Origin: Seminibacterium arietis
Lineage (GTDB): Bacteria > Pseudomonadota > Gammaproteobacteria > Enterobacterales > Pasteurellaceae
Direction of reading: 5' to 3'
NCBI RefSeq assembly: GCF_042675725.1
Contig: NZ_JBHTJN010000001.1
Location: 124,001-188,000, forward strand
DNA length: 64,000 bases
Part shown: one piece after another, positions 8,741-17,491 of the stretch
Layout: every line of letters begins with the position of its first letter
How positions within the stretch are numbered: position 1 is the stretch's first letter
Program-made: the position numbers and the translations under genes
Notes under the pieces: generated by a model
What the model was told of the DNA's origin: nothing
What the model saw: only the letters and a program-made list of their open reading frames with translations
The model's database searches: none

Positions 8741-8817
8741 AAAAAAGTGCCTCAATTGAGGCACTACTCGGAAAGCAAAATATGTCGTTGGCTACTGCAG
8801 TAGCACTTATTCTAACG
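8741..8817 (-). ncRNA. Candidate CRP-controlled small RNA downstream of argS
   Basis: On the minus strand a promoter TTGCGA (8852-8847), 17-nt spacer and TATCCT (8829-8824) predicts a start near 8817. About 70 nt later comes a perfect intrinsic terminator: stem AGTGCCTC/GAGGCACT (8746-8765) followed by seven U residues. Between them lies a second perfect palindrome GCTACTGCAGTAGC (8791-8804) and a single-stranded AU-rich stretch with CUUUCC. I see no good start codon and ribosome site. The short, structured, promoter-to-terminator layout suggests an Hfq-type regulatory RNA. It does not match Spot 42, CyaR, GcvB or 6S as I know them. Confidence 0.55.
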
Positions 8818-8869
8818 GCAGATAGGATACCTAATATCCCTAAATTTCGCAAAATAATCTTTTCAATTT

Positions 8870-8885
8870 TGTGAACCAATTCACG
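8870..8885. promoter_or_regulatory. CRP site TGTGA-N6-TCACG
   Basis: TGTGAACCAATTCACG matches the CRP consensus TGTGA-N6-TCACA except for the last base, with flanking T and A runs. Its centre, 8877.5, lies about 60 nt upstream of the predicted start of the small RNA, the class I activation distance. Confidence 0.6.
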
Positions 8886-8964
8886 TTTTTATTCAAATCT
8901 ATTCAATTTTTAGTAAATTCAAATATTGTATTGTATAACAGATGCACAAATATTTAGCAGGTTA

Positions 8965-9009
8965 AGAAAGTGCGGTGAGTTTATTTAATCTACCGCACTT
9001 TCTATTTTT
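8965..9009. terminator. Paired inverted uptake signals between argS and valS
   Basis: AGAAAGTGCGGT (8965-8976) and ACCGCACTTTCT (8992-9003) form a 12-bp stem with a 15-nt loop and a T-rich right flank. Inverted uptake-signal pairs commonly act as terminators in this family; this one sits just after the valS stop codon. Confidence 0.65.
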
Positions 9010-9035
9010 CAAGTTATGCCTGAATATCGATTAAT

Positions 9036-11900
9036 CTAAAGAGATTCAATTGCATTATATTGCTGTTTGAGTTTTTCAACTCCTTCTAGATACCCTTGCA
9101 TTTTTTCACGCTCTTTAGTAATAACTTGCTCTGGTGCTTTATCAACAAAAGATTGATTACTAAGTTTGTTTTCAATCCGAGTAACTTCATTTTGTAATTT
9201 TTCAATTTCTTTAGTTAGACGAGATAGCTCATTTTCTTTGTTAATAAATCCTGCCATTGGAATTAAAATTTCAGCACTATCAACTAGTTTGGTGACAGAA
9301 AGTGGAGCTTCTTCACCTTGTTTAAGCAATTGAATATTACTTAATTTTGCCATAGATTTTAATAAAGTGCGGTTACTTTCCAAACAAATTTGTTTGTCAT
9401 CACTAATATTACGCAGTAATAGATCTAGTTCTTTACTTGGTGCAATACTGCTTTCAGCTCGAATATTACGCACTGCCACAATAATCTCTTTTAACCATGA
9501 AATTTGTTGTTCAGCAACTTCATCAATAGCATGTTGTTCAACTTGTGGAAAAGGTTGTAGCATTATAGTATCCGCTTGCACACCTGCAAAATCTTTTACT
9601 TTCTGCCAAATTTCTTCAGTGATAAAAGGAATAACAGGATGAGCCAAACGAAGCAACTTTTCTAATATTTTAACTAGCGTACGGCTTGCACCACGGCGTT
9701 GTGCATCAGTACCTTTGAAAAACACAGGTTTAGTCAACTCTAAATACCAGTCACAGAACTGATCCCAAGTGAATTCATAAATTGCATTTGCTACAAGGTC
9801 AAAGCGATATTGCGAAAGTGCAGTACGGAACGTTTCCACCGTACGATTGAATTGGCTTTCAATCCAACGATCTGCCAAACTGTATTCCACTTCGCCTTCG
9901 CTTAAATCTAATTTTTCGTTAGTCAACACAAAACGACTTGCATTCCACAATTTATTGCAAAAATTTCGGTAGCCTTCTAATCGTTTCATATCCCAATTAA
10001 TATCACGACCATTACTTGCAAGTGCTGTAAGGGTAAAACGTAAAGCATCTGTACCATGTGCTGCAATGCCATTAGCAAATTCTTTTTTAGTTGCTTTAGA
10101 TATTTTTTCTGCAAGCTGTGGTTGCATCATATTCCCCGTGCGTTTTTCGAGCAGATCTTCGAGACTGATACCGTCAATCATATCAATAGGATCTAGCACA
10201 TTTCCTTTTGATTTTGACATTTTTTGACCTTGTTCATCACGAATCAATCCAGTTACATACACGGTTTTAAATGGTACTTGCGGTTTGCCGTTTTCATCTT
10301 TTACAAAGTGCATCGTGAACATAATCATACGAGCGACCCAGAAGAAGATGATGTCAAAGCCCGTAATTAATACATCAGTCGAGTGAAACATTTTAAGTTC
10401 TTTCGTTTGCTCTGGCCAACCTAAAGTAGAAAATGTCCATAGAGCAGATGAAAACCAAGTGTCCAACACATCTTCATCTTGGCGAAGAGCAATATTAGAA
10501 TTTAACTTATATTTTGACCGCACTTCGTCTTCATCACGAGCAACATATACATTTCCAGCATCGTCATACCATGCTGGAATGCGATGTCCCCACCATAATT
10601 GGCGAGAAATACACCAGTCTTGAATATCACGCATCCAAGAGAAGTAGAGGTTTTCGTACTGTTTCGGCACAAATTGGATTTCGCCATTTTCTACTGCTTT
10701 GGTCGCCACCTCCGCAAGTGGTTTTACACTTACATACCATTGATCGGTTAACATTGGCTCAATAGGTACACCGCCACGGTCGCCATACGGTACTTTTAAG
10801 TCGTGCGGTTTAATTTGCTCTAAAAGACCAAGCGTTTCAAAATCTGCCACAATTTTTTTACGAGCCGCAAACCGCTCTAAACCTTGATAATCTTTTGGAA
10901 TAAGTGCGGTATAATTTTGCAATGGTTTACCATCTGAACCAATAATTTCAGCTTCAGCACGAATATCCGCATTTAACGTCATCACATTGACCATCGGCAA
11001 GCTATGACGTTTACCTACTTCGTAGTCATTGAAATCGTGAGCAGGGGTAATTTTTACTACACCTGTACCAAATTCACGATCCACATATTCATCAGCAATG
11101 ATTGGAATTTCACGGTTTGCTAGTGGTAACACCACACTTTTACCAATTAAGGCTTGATAGCGTTCATCTTCGGGGTGAACAGCAACTGCGGTATCGCCCA
11201 GCATGGTTTCAGGACGTGTAGTCGCTACCACTAAATAATCCAAGCCATCCGCAGTTTTCGCACCATTCGCTAGCGGATATCGAAAGTGCCAGAGCGATCC
11301 CTTGCTTTCTTTGTTTTCCACTTCTAAATCAGAAATTGCGGTGTGTAGTTTTGGATCCCAATTTACCAAGCGTTTTCCACGGTAAATTAAGCCTTCTTCG
11401 TGAAGACGAACAAACACTTCCTTCACTGCATTGGATAAACCGTCATCCATCGTAAAGCGTTCACGATCCCAGTCAATCGAGTTGCCTAAACGACGCATTT
11501 GCTGACCAATCGTGCCACCTGAGTAGGCTTTCCACTCCCAGATTTTGTCGATAAAGGCTTCACGCCCATAATCGTGGCGAGTCTTGCCCTCTTCGGCGGC
11601 GATTTTCCGTTCCACTACCATTTGGGTCGCAATCCCTGCGTGGTCTGTTCCCGCTTGCCAAAGGGTATTATTCCCCTCCATACGGTTAAAGCGGATCAGC
11701 GTATCCATCAAAGTCTGTTGGAATGCGTGCCCCATATGCAGGCTCCCCGTTACGTTCGGCGGCGGAATCGCGATACAGTAGCTCGGTGCATTAACATCTT
11801 CGCTCGGTTTAAAATAGCCTTGCGATTCCCAGTGTTGGTAGAGCGCTTGCTCTACGGCGGAAGGGTTAAAACGGTCTTCCATTGTGAATTGTTTTGTCAT
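9036..11900 (-). CDS. valS: Valyl-tRNA synthetase
   Basis: Class I synthetase charging tRNA-Val, with an editing domain that removes mischarged threonine. At 954 residues it has the HIGH motif HMGH (55-58) in PPPNVTGSLHMGH, the editing insertion with TRPETMLGDT, the KMSKS loop QKMSKSKGN (about 557-565), an anticodon-binding domain, and a C-terminal coiled-coil arm (about 885-950, rich in E, K, L and N). I keep the ATG at 11900; an ATG six codons later aligns better with E. coli ValS. It starts 12 nt after the upstream DUF262 gene and is probably co-transcribed with it. Confidence 0.95.
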   Translation of the reverse strand: MTKQFTMEDRFNPSAVEQALYQHWESQGYFKPSEDVNAPSYCIAIPPPNVTGSLHMGHAFQQTLMDTLIRFNRMEGNNTLWQAGTDHAGIATQMVVERKIAAEEGKTRHDYGREAFIDKIWEWKAYSGGTIGQQMRRLGNSIDWDRERFTMDDGLSNAVKEVFVRLHEEGLIYRGKRLVNWDPKLHTAISDLEVENKESKGSLWHFRYPLANGAKTADGLDYLVVATTRPETMLGDTAVAVHPEDERYQALIGKSVVLPLANREIPIIADEYVDREFGTGVVKITPAHDFNDYEVGKRHSLPMVNVMTLNADIRAEAEIIGSDGKPLQNYTALIPKDYQGLERFAARKKIVADFETLGLLEQIKPHDLKVPYGDRGGVPIEPMLTDQWYVSVKPLAEVATKAVENGEIQFVPKQYENLYFSWMRDIQDWCISRQLWWGHRIPAWYDDAGNVYVARDEDEVRSKYKLNSNIALRQDEDVLDTWFSSALWTFSTLGWPEQTKELKMFHSTDVLITGFDIIFFWVARMIMFTMHFVKDENGKPQVPFKTVYVTGLIRDEQGQKMSKSKGNVLDPIDMIDGISLEDLLEKRTGNMMQPQLAEKISKATKKEFANGIAAHGTDALRFTLTALASNGRDINWDMKRLEGYRNFCNKLWNASRFVLTNEKLDLSEGEVEYSLADRWIESQFNRTVETFRTALSQYRFDLVANAIYEFTWDQFCDWYLELTKPVFFKGTDAQRRGASRTLVKILEKLLRLAHPVIPFITEEIWQKVKDFAGVQADTIMLQPFPQVEQHAIDEVAEQQISWLKEIIVAVRNIRAESSIAPSKELDLLLRNISDDKQICLESNRTLLKSMAKLSNIQLLKQGEEAPLSVTKLVDSAEILIPMAGFINKENELSRLTKEIEKLQNEVTRIENKLSNQSFVDKAPEQVITKEREKMQGYLEGVEKLKQQYNAIESL

Positions 11901-11912
11901 TGTTGTTCTCTG

Positions 11913-13619
11913 TTATTGTTCTAAAATTGTTGGATAGAGCCAAATATTTATTGCATCATTAGCTAATTGCTTAGCTCTTTTTTGAATATGTTGTTTATTC
12001 CATTCAGTAAGGGTTGGATCTCTAAAATAACTATTTAACATTAATGGGCTATATCTTAATCCTTTTTCTGGAAGATATAATTTTTTATTAAATAATTCAT
12101 TGCTATATTCAGCATTATATTCTGTTAAAGTTAAGTTCCCTAAGGTATGTAGCATTTCTGTATGCAAACTTTCCCATTCTTCACCTAATTCTAATTTCCA
12201 TTCTTCGGATAAAGTTTGTGGCATAATATGCTCGATAGTATACTCTTCATTAAATCTGAATTTTCCTTTATGCCTTTTAGCATTTTCTAGAGAGATTAAA
12301 AGATATTTGCTATAGTAAAAATTATATACATTTTTTTGGCATATTCTTATCTCAAATTCATCATTCTTAGGAAAACGTCTATAATCGTCTAAACTGGTAA
12401 ATTTTTCTTTAACGCTCTTAAGGTAATCTTTTTTATTTATATCTTTAATAAATGTAGAAAATGTTTTATTTAAGGAATTAGTTGGAATCTCACAAATAGA
12501 ACGCCTAAAAATATAGGATTCTATAAGTTTAACTACTTCGCAAAATTCGTTTTCTTTTAAAATCCCATTCACAAAATCATTATATAACTCTAATAGAAGA
12601 GGGTATGCTACATCAGCTTGTAGTTCTCTAAAACTTTCGAAGGATTTATTTAAGCTCTCTGTGCTATATTGATTCTGATTTCCAAAGAAAATATCACAAA
12701 AATAAGTAGAATAATTATAAAGATCAATCACTAAATCTTTTATTGATTTATTACTTGCTTTTTTGTATGTTTTATAGGAATCATATATATCATCAAATCT
12801 TGGTATAGATTTGTTTTTCATTGTTAGATAATGTCTTACGAAAGCATTAAATATTGGTTCATATTGTTTTTGCCCAAATAACAATTCCATTTTACGCCAA
12901 TAATCAATATAAAGTTCTTTTTGCTGTTTCTCTTCTAGTCCCATTAAAATAAAGTTTCTGATAAGATCAACTTGACTTAATTCTTTACCTGTAGAGTTCA
13001 TACTTTCAAAAATCAATTGTGGATTATCTTTTCCTCGAGTTAAAGATACATCTACAACTATCAATTTATTAATACCATTCCAAATTTTAAATATTTTATT
13101 ATCACTATATTTTTTAAGTTCATCAACAAAATAATTAAAGTTATTCTTGATATTAATTGAGTATGATTTTGGAAGTTCTTTCTGTTTTAATAAAGCCAAT
13201 AAACTATCTTTATCTGTTTCTGTTAGCAATAATTTGAACTCTTGTTCATCATCTTCACTAGGGTTTAAAAGATAGCGATTTCTGAGTTTATCAGCTGACA
13301 TATTGTCAATTTCTATTTTACGGCTGTCTAATTCACGAGCAAATGCTTCAAGTAATAAAAATAGTGTAGTGAGTCTTTGTTGCCCATCAATAACTAGCAT
13401 AGCAGTATTGGCACTAATTTGGTAAGTATCTTGTTCAATATATACTACTGAGCCTATAAAATGAGAAGATATATTTTCATTTTCACCAGCCTCATTAATA
13501 TCTTTCCATATTTGCTCACATTGCTCTAAATGCCAAGAATATGTACGCTGATAAATGGGGATAATAAACTGTGTTGTTTTTCTTAAGAAATTCAAAAAGT
13601 TAGTTTCACTAGCTTTCAT
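11913..13619 (-). CDS. DUF262/DUF1524 (GmrSD-like) protein, probable anti-phage nuclease
   Basis: The N-terminus is a DUF262 ParB-like NTPase domain: IPIYQRTYSW (20-29) and the motif VIDGQQRLTTLF (76-87). The C-terminal third is a DUF1524 HNH-type nuclease region with EHIMPQ near 462-468 and the paired LGNLTLTEYN some 25 residues later. This domain pair defines GmrSD-type IV restriction enzymes and relatives that cut modified phage DNA. The family is established as defensive; the substrate here is inference. The 568 residues are intact, a GAGGAAAA ribosome site precedes the ATG, and I find no H. influenzae-type uptake signal in the gene. Confidence 0.85.
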   Translation of the reverse strand: MKASETNFLNFLRKTTQFIIPIYQRTYSWHLEQCEQIWKDINEAGENENISSHFIGSVVYIEQDTYQISANTAMLVIDGQQRLTTLFLLLEAFARELDSRKIEIDNMSADKLRNRYLLNPSEDDEQEFKLLLTETDKDSLLALLKQKELPKSYSINIKNNFNYFVDELKKYSDNKIFKIWNGINKLIVVDVSLTRGKDNPQLIFESMNSTGKELSQVDLIRNFILMGLEEKQQKELYIDYWRKMELLFGQKQYEPIFNAFVRHYLTMKNKSIPRFDDIYDSYKTYKKASNKSIKDLVIDLYNYSTYFCDIFFGNQNQYSTESLNKSFESFRELQADVAYPLLLELYNDFVNGILKENEFCEVVKLIESYIFRRSICEIPTNSLNKTFSTFIKDINKKDYLKSVKEKFTSLDDYRRFPKNDEFEIRICQKNVYNFYYSKYLLISLENAKRHKGKFRFNEEYTIEHIMPQTLSEEWKLELGEEWESLHTEMLHTLGNLTLTEYNAEYSNELFNKKLYLPEKGLRYSPLMLNSYFRDPTLTEWNKQHIQKRAKQLANDAINIWLYPTILEQ

Positions 13620-13848
13620 AAAATTATTTTCCTCAAAATAAGTATTTTATAAACTTTTCTAAAAATCCAACCGCTTGTATTCCAACGCTAAAAGTTCTTC
13701 AAGCAAGCTTTCCTCCCATGACGCTCGTCTCTGACGAGTGCCTATTTATTTCAGCACCCGCCAAAGACGGACGCTATCAATTTATGTTTTACAAGCGGTT
13801 TATTTTGAATAATTTTTTGCAAATTTTCCAAAAAATCTGACCGTTTGT
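13620..13848. repeat. Spacer with Apl-type uptake signals and a hairpin inverted repeat
   Basis: The 229-bp gap holds ACCGCTTGT (13670-13678) and ACAAGCGGT (13791-13799), an inverted pair of the uptake signal used by the Actinobacillus/Mannheimia branch, not by this genome. Between them two related 22-nt arms face each other, at 13720-13741 and 13754-13775, each itself containing a small stem such as CTCGTC/GACGAG. A degenerate third signal, ACCGTTTGT, lies near 13840. I see no gene. Confidence 0.7.
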
Positions 13849-14598
13849 TTATCGCTGCTCCAAAATCCCCAAATATCTTTCCAACTCAGCTAATTCATAC
13901 TGACTAATCAACTCAACTAAACTACCAATATCTTGCTGATTTTTATAGAAATCATCAAAACATTGGTAATATTGTGCTCGATTGGTAAATTTTATATCTA
14001 CAGGCAAATAGCCGTGTTTTAGTAATTCAAAATTGATGAGCAACCGCCCAGTTCGTCCGTTGCCGTCAATAAAAGGGTGAATGCTTTCAAAAGCTAAATG
14101 CAACCAACTAATCGCCTCTATCGGGTGAAGTGCGGTCAGTTTTTGTTGGTATTTTTCGATTAATGACTGCATTTCTTCGGCAATTAAATAAGGCGGTGGC
14201 GGTTCGTTTTCTGCTCCTAAAATCCGTACTGGAATTTTGCGATAAACGCCTCGGTTTTCAGCACTATTCATTAGAACCAATGAATGAATATCTTTAATCG
14301 CCCGCTCGCTTAATGACTCATTATTTGCTACTAGCTCATAAATATAGTTAAAGGCATCTTTAAAGCCGATAATATCCAAATGTTCTCGCAGTAGCTTTTC
14401 CGCAATCGTCATTCCCTCTTTTAAAATCAGCACGGTTTCACGCAGAGTGATAGTATTGCCTTCAATCGCGTTGGAATTATAACTACTTTCAATAATAAAC
14501 TCTTCCCGTAAGCGTTTCACTTCGAGTTCGGAAAGCGGGCGATATTGCATAAGCTGATTTTTTAACTGTTCAATTTGTGTTAATTTGTGACTATTCAT
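13849..14598 (-). CDS. Fic family protein (class II, self-inhibited AMPylator-like)
   Basis: Fic enzymes transfer AMP or other nucleotide moieties to target proteins. The active-site loop HPFIDGNGRTGRLL (about 171-184) matches HPFx(D/E)GNGRxxR including the catalytic histidine. An N-terminal inhibitory helix with SNAIEGN (42-48) fits the (S/T)xxxE(G/N) motif, placing it in class II, where inhibition lies in the same chain. A toxin or defence role is possible; the target is unknown. The 249-residue gene is intact and sits between holC and the DUF262 gene on the same strand. It contains one normal uptake signal near 14130. No clear ribosome site precedes the ATG. Confidence 0.88.
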   Translation of the reverse strand: MNSHKLTQIEQLKNQLMQYRPLSELEVKRLREEFIIESSYNSNAIEGNTITLRETVLILKEGMTIAEKLLREHLDIIGFKDAFNYIYELVANNESLSERAIKDIHSLVLMNSAENRGVYRKIPVRILGAENEPPPPYLIAEEMQSLIEKYQQKLTALHPIEAISWLHLAFESIHPFIDGNGRTGRLLINFELLKHGYLPVDIKFTNRAQYYQCFDDFYKNQQDIGSLVELISQYELAELERYLGILEQR

Positions 14599-14682
14599 TT
14601 TTAAATGCTATACTTAACTCTGCACTTTATGCTTATTATTTGCCTATAGTAAAATATTGTTATCTCCTATCAATACTACATT

Positions 14683-15126
14683 TTACCCTTGCTCTGTACT
14701 CAGCTGCCAACCCATTTGACGATATTGTTTGTAACGTTCTCTAGCTTGTGCTTTTTCAGCCTCATTTACAGGAACAAAATCAATAAGATGGTTAAAACTA
14801 GATACAAATTCAGGGACTGTTTGTTGTAAATTAATGAGCAAATCACGGCGTTGTGCGTTGCGTTTTTCACCCCATGTAATTTCAATTGGAGTAATAAATT
14901 TAGTAATTTCCCCTGATAAATTATGCGGTACAAACTCTTCTGGATCACGTTGCCATAGGGCTTCATCTAAATTGAGTGCTTGATTTTCATTATCACAGAC
15001 AATCAGTACATATTTGCCTAAACGCCATGCTTGTGCAGCTAGATCACAAGCTAACACTTCTACGGCGGAAAGAAGAGATTGAGGCTGTGTTTTTTCGATA
15101 ATGTAAAATTGAGCTTGTTTAGTCAT
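14683..15126 (-). CDS. holC: DNA polymerase III chi subunit
   Basis: Chi binds psi in the clamp-loader complex and contacts single-stranded DNA-binding protein, helping lagging-strand synthesis. The 147 residues match HolC: an N-terminal strand AQFYIIEK, the block ACDLAAQAWRLGKYVLIVC, LDEALWQRDPEEFVPHNL and a C-terminal helix RERYKQYRQMGWQL. In many gammaproteobacteria holC is followed directly by valS; here two extra genes lie between. It is divergent from fumC. Confidence 0.92.
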   Translation of the reverse strand: MTKQAQFYIIEKTQPQSLLSAVEVLACDLAAQAWRLGKYVLIVCDNENQALNLDEALWQRDPEEFVPHNLSGEITKFITPIEITWGEKRNAQRRDLLINLQQTVPEFVSSFNHLIDFVPVNEAEKAQARERYKQYRQMGWQLSTEQG

Positions 15127-15378
15127 TTTAGCTTTTAGCCAATAATTCGGTTATTAATAAATTTGAAATCTATAAACGTTTAATTTTATCTAAAATCATA
15201 ACAATATAAAATATAAATTGTGAATCTTAATGAAAAAAAGTTACTAAAATTAAACCGCTCTTTTTAAAGCGTGATCTGGTTCTCAAAAAATTAATTTTTA
15301 CTTTTTACAACATTCCATTTAAAAGTTCAAAGTGCTAAACTGCGGTTATTTTCTATAAAATTTAGAGGAGTAATTACG

Positions 15379-16773
15379 ATGGAATTTCGTATCGAAAAAG
15401 ACACTATGGGTGAAGTTAAAGTGCCTGCGGATAAATATTGGGCAGCACAAACTGAGCGTTCTCGCAATAATTTTAAAATTGGTCCTGAGGCTTCAATGCC
15501 AAAAGAAATCATTGAAGCTTTCGGCTTTTTAAAAAAAGCTGCTGCCTTTGCAAACCATGATCTTGGGGTATTACCTGTAGAAAAACGAGATTTAATTGCT
15601 AAAGCTTGTGATGAAATTTTGGCAAATAAACTAGATGATCAATTTCCACTAGTAATTTGGCAAACTGGCTCAGGCACACAATCAAATATGAATGTTAATG
15701 AAGTTATTTCTAATCGCTCTCATGTGTTAAATGGTGGAAAGCTTGGCGAAAAATCTATTATTCACCCTAATGATGATGTTAATAAATCACAATCGTCTAA
15801 TGATACTTATCCTACAGCAATGCATATAGCAGCCTATAAGAAAGTGGTAGAAGTGACAATTCCTTGTGTGGAACGTTTACAAAAAACCTTCGCTGAAAAA
15901 GCACAGGCATTTAAAGATGTAGTAAAAATTGGTCGCACTCATTTAATGGATGCAACTCCATTAACACTTGGACAGGAATTTTCTGCTTATGCTGCTCAAT
16001 TAGATTTTGGTTTACGTGCATTAAAAAATACCCTACCTCATTTAGCTCAATTGGCATTAGGTGGTACTGCTGTAGGAACAGGGCTGAATACGCCTAAAGG
16101 CTATGATGTGAAAGTTGCTGATTACATTTCCAAATTTACTGGTTTGCCATTTGTTACCGCAGAAAATAAATTTGAAGCGTTAGCAACACATGATGCCGTA
16201 GTAGAAACGCACGGAGCATTAAAGCAACTAGCTGTTTCACTGTACAAAATCGCTAATGATATTCGTTTATTGGCATCAGGACCACGTTCTGGTATTGGTG
16301 AAATTTTGATTCCAGAAAATGAACCAGGATCATCAATTATGCCAGGCAAAGTTAATCCGACACAATGTGAGGCTTTAACTATGGTTTGTGCTCAAGTAAT
16401 GGGAAATGATACAACTATTTCTTTTGCTGGTTCACAAGGACATTTTCAGTTGAACGTATTTAAACCTGTTATGGCAGCAAATTTCTTACAATCAGCACAA
16501 TTATTAGCAGATGCGTGTGTATCTTTTAATGAACACTGTGCAGTTGGTATTCAACCTAATTTTTCACGGATTAAAATGCAGTTGGATAATTCTTTGATGT
16601 TAGTAACCGCACTTAACACTCATATTGGTTATGAAAATGCAGCTAAAATTGCCAAAACAGCACATAAAAATGGTACTACGCTCAAAGAAGAAGCAATCAA
16701 TTTAGGATTATTGACCGCAGAACAATTTGAACAATGGGTTCGTCCTGAAGATATGATTGGCAGTTTAAAATAA
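15379..16773 (+). CDS. fumC: Class II fumarate hydratase
   Basis: Iron-independent fumarase interconverting fumarate and L-malate in the TCA and reductive branches. The 464-residue length is typical. The superfamily signature GSSIMPGKVNPTQ starts at about residue 317, and SGTQSNMNVNEV, SSNDTYPTAMH and GRTHLMDATPLTLGQE give the other active-site regions. AGAGGAG (15364-15370) precedes the ATG. A strong terminator follows at 16805. Upstream there are 252 bases shared with divergent holC, AT-rich and without a site I could assign. Confidence 0.96.
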   Translation: MEFRIEKDTMGEVKVPADKYWAAQTERSRNNFKIGPEASMPKEIIEAFGFLKKAAAFANHDLGVLPVEKRDLIAKACDEILANKLDDQFPLVIWQTGSGTQSNMNVNEVISNRSHVLNGGKLGEKSIIHPNDDVNKSQSSNDTYPTAMHIAAYKKVVEVTIPCVERLQKTFAEKAQAFKDVVKIGRTHLMDATPLTLGQEFSAYAAQLDFGLRALKNTLPHLAQLALGGTAVGTGLNTPKGYDVKVADYISKFTGLPFVTAENKFEALATHDAVVETHGALKQLAVSLYKIANDIRLLASGPRSGIGEILIPENEPGSSIMPGKVNPTQCEALTMVCAQVMGNDTTISFAGSQGHFQLNVFKPVMAANFLQSAQLLADACVSFNEHCAVGIQPNFSRIKMQLDNSLMLVTALNTHIGYENAAKIAKTAHKNGTTLKEEAINLGLLTAEQFEQWVRPEDMIGSLK

Positions 16774-16804
16774 CGTAATATAAATTAAAAAATGATCGCT
16801 AATA

Positions 16805-16830
16805 GGCGAGAGTTATTTCTCGCCTTTTTT
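16805..16830 (+). terminator. Rho-independent terminator after fumC
   Basis: The stem GGCGAGA/TCTCGCC (16805-16811 with 16818-16824) has a 6-nt loop and is followed by six T residues. Confidence 0.88.
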
Positions 16831-16876
16831 AGTTTTTGCTATATAATTCGCCAATTATTATCAGAGTGGGAATTTT

Positions 16877-17488
16877 ATGAAATTTAAAGGTTGTTTGTTT
16901 TTCATTTTTTATTTGTTTTCGACCGCTCTTTTAGCAAAGTGGCAACAAGTAGGAAATGCAGATTATAATTGGGGACCTTTTCAGGTTTATACTGTTAGTC
17001 TTTATACAGAGAACGGCGAATATGAAGATAACCAGACCCCTTTAATGATTTCATTTAAATATGATAAACCGATTGAAGGGAAAAATTTTGCGATCAGTTT
17101 AATTAAAGAAATTGATGCTTTACAGCTAAGTGAAAACAAAGAGCAATGGTTGACTGAATTACAGGCTATTTTGCCAGATTTCTCACCAAACGACGTATTA
17201 ACTTACATTGCGTTGGATAGCAAAGGTTATTTTATTTTAAATGATGCCGTTTTAGAGCATGAATTTGATGCTGAGTTTAATCAAGCTTTTATTTCCATTT
17301 GGCTTTCTGATAAGAGTGTTTTTTCTCAATTACAAAAGCCTTTATTAGGAAAAGATAAAATGCCTCATAACTTAGAGGAAAGATTGCTACCACTCCCGAA
17401 AGTTAAAATTTTAGACGAAGAAGATGCAGATCCCCAATTACCTCCGCTGTTTAAGATAACAGAGGATCAAGCTAAATTGATGTGTTAA
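16877..17488 (+). CDS. Exported chalcone isomerase-like domain protein
   Basis: A 203-residue protein with a signal peptide (hydrophobic residues 5-19, then STALLA and a likely cleavage before KWQQVG). The mature part has the pattern of bacterial chalcone isomerase-like proteins: GPFQVYTVSLYTENGEYEDN, then FKYDKPIEGKNF and KEID. The family is periplasmic and its biochemical role is unsettled, so the name is a fold resemblance, not a reaction. The gene is convergent with kdsC, ending 3 nt before the kdsC stop codon. Confidence 0.6.
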   Translation: MKFKGCLFFIFYLFSTALLAKWQQVGNADYNWGPFQVYTVSLYTENGEYEDNQTPLMISFKYDKPIEGKNFAISLIKEIDALQLSENKEQWLTELQAILPDFSPNDVLTYIALDSKGYFILNDAVLEHEFDAEFNQAFISIWLSDKSVFSQLQKPLLGKDKMPHNLEERLLPLPKVKILDEEDADPQLPPLFKITEDQAKLMC

Positions 17489-17491
17489 TGC

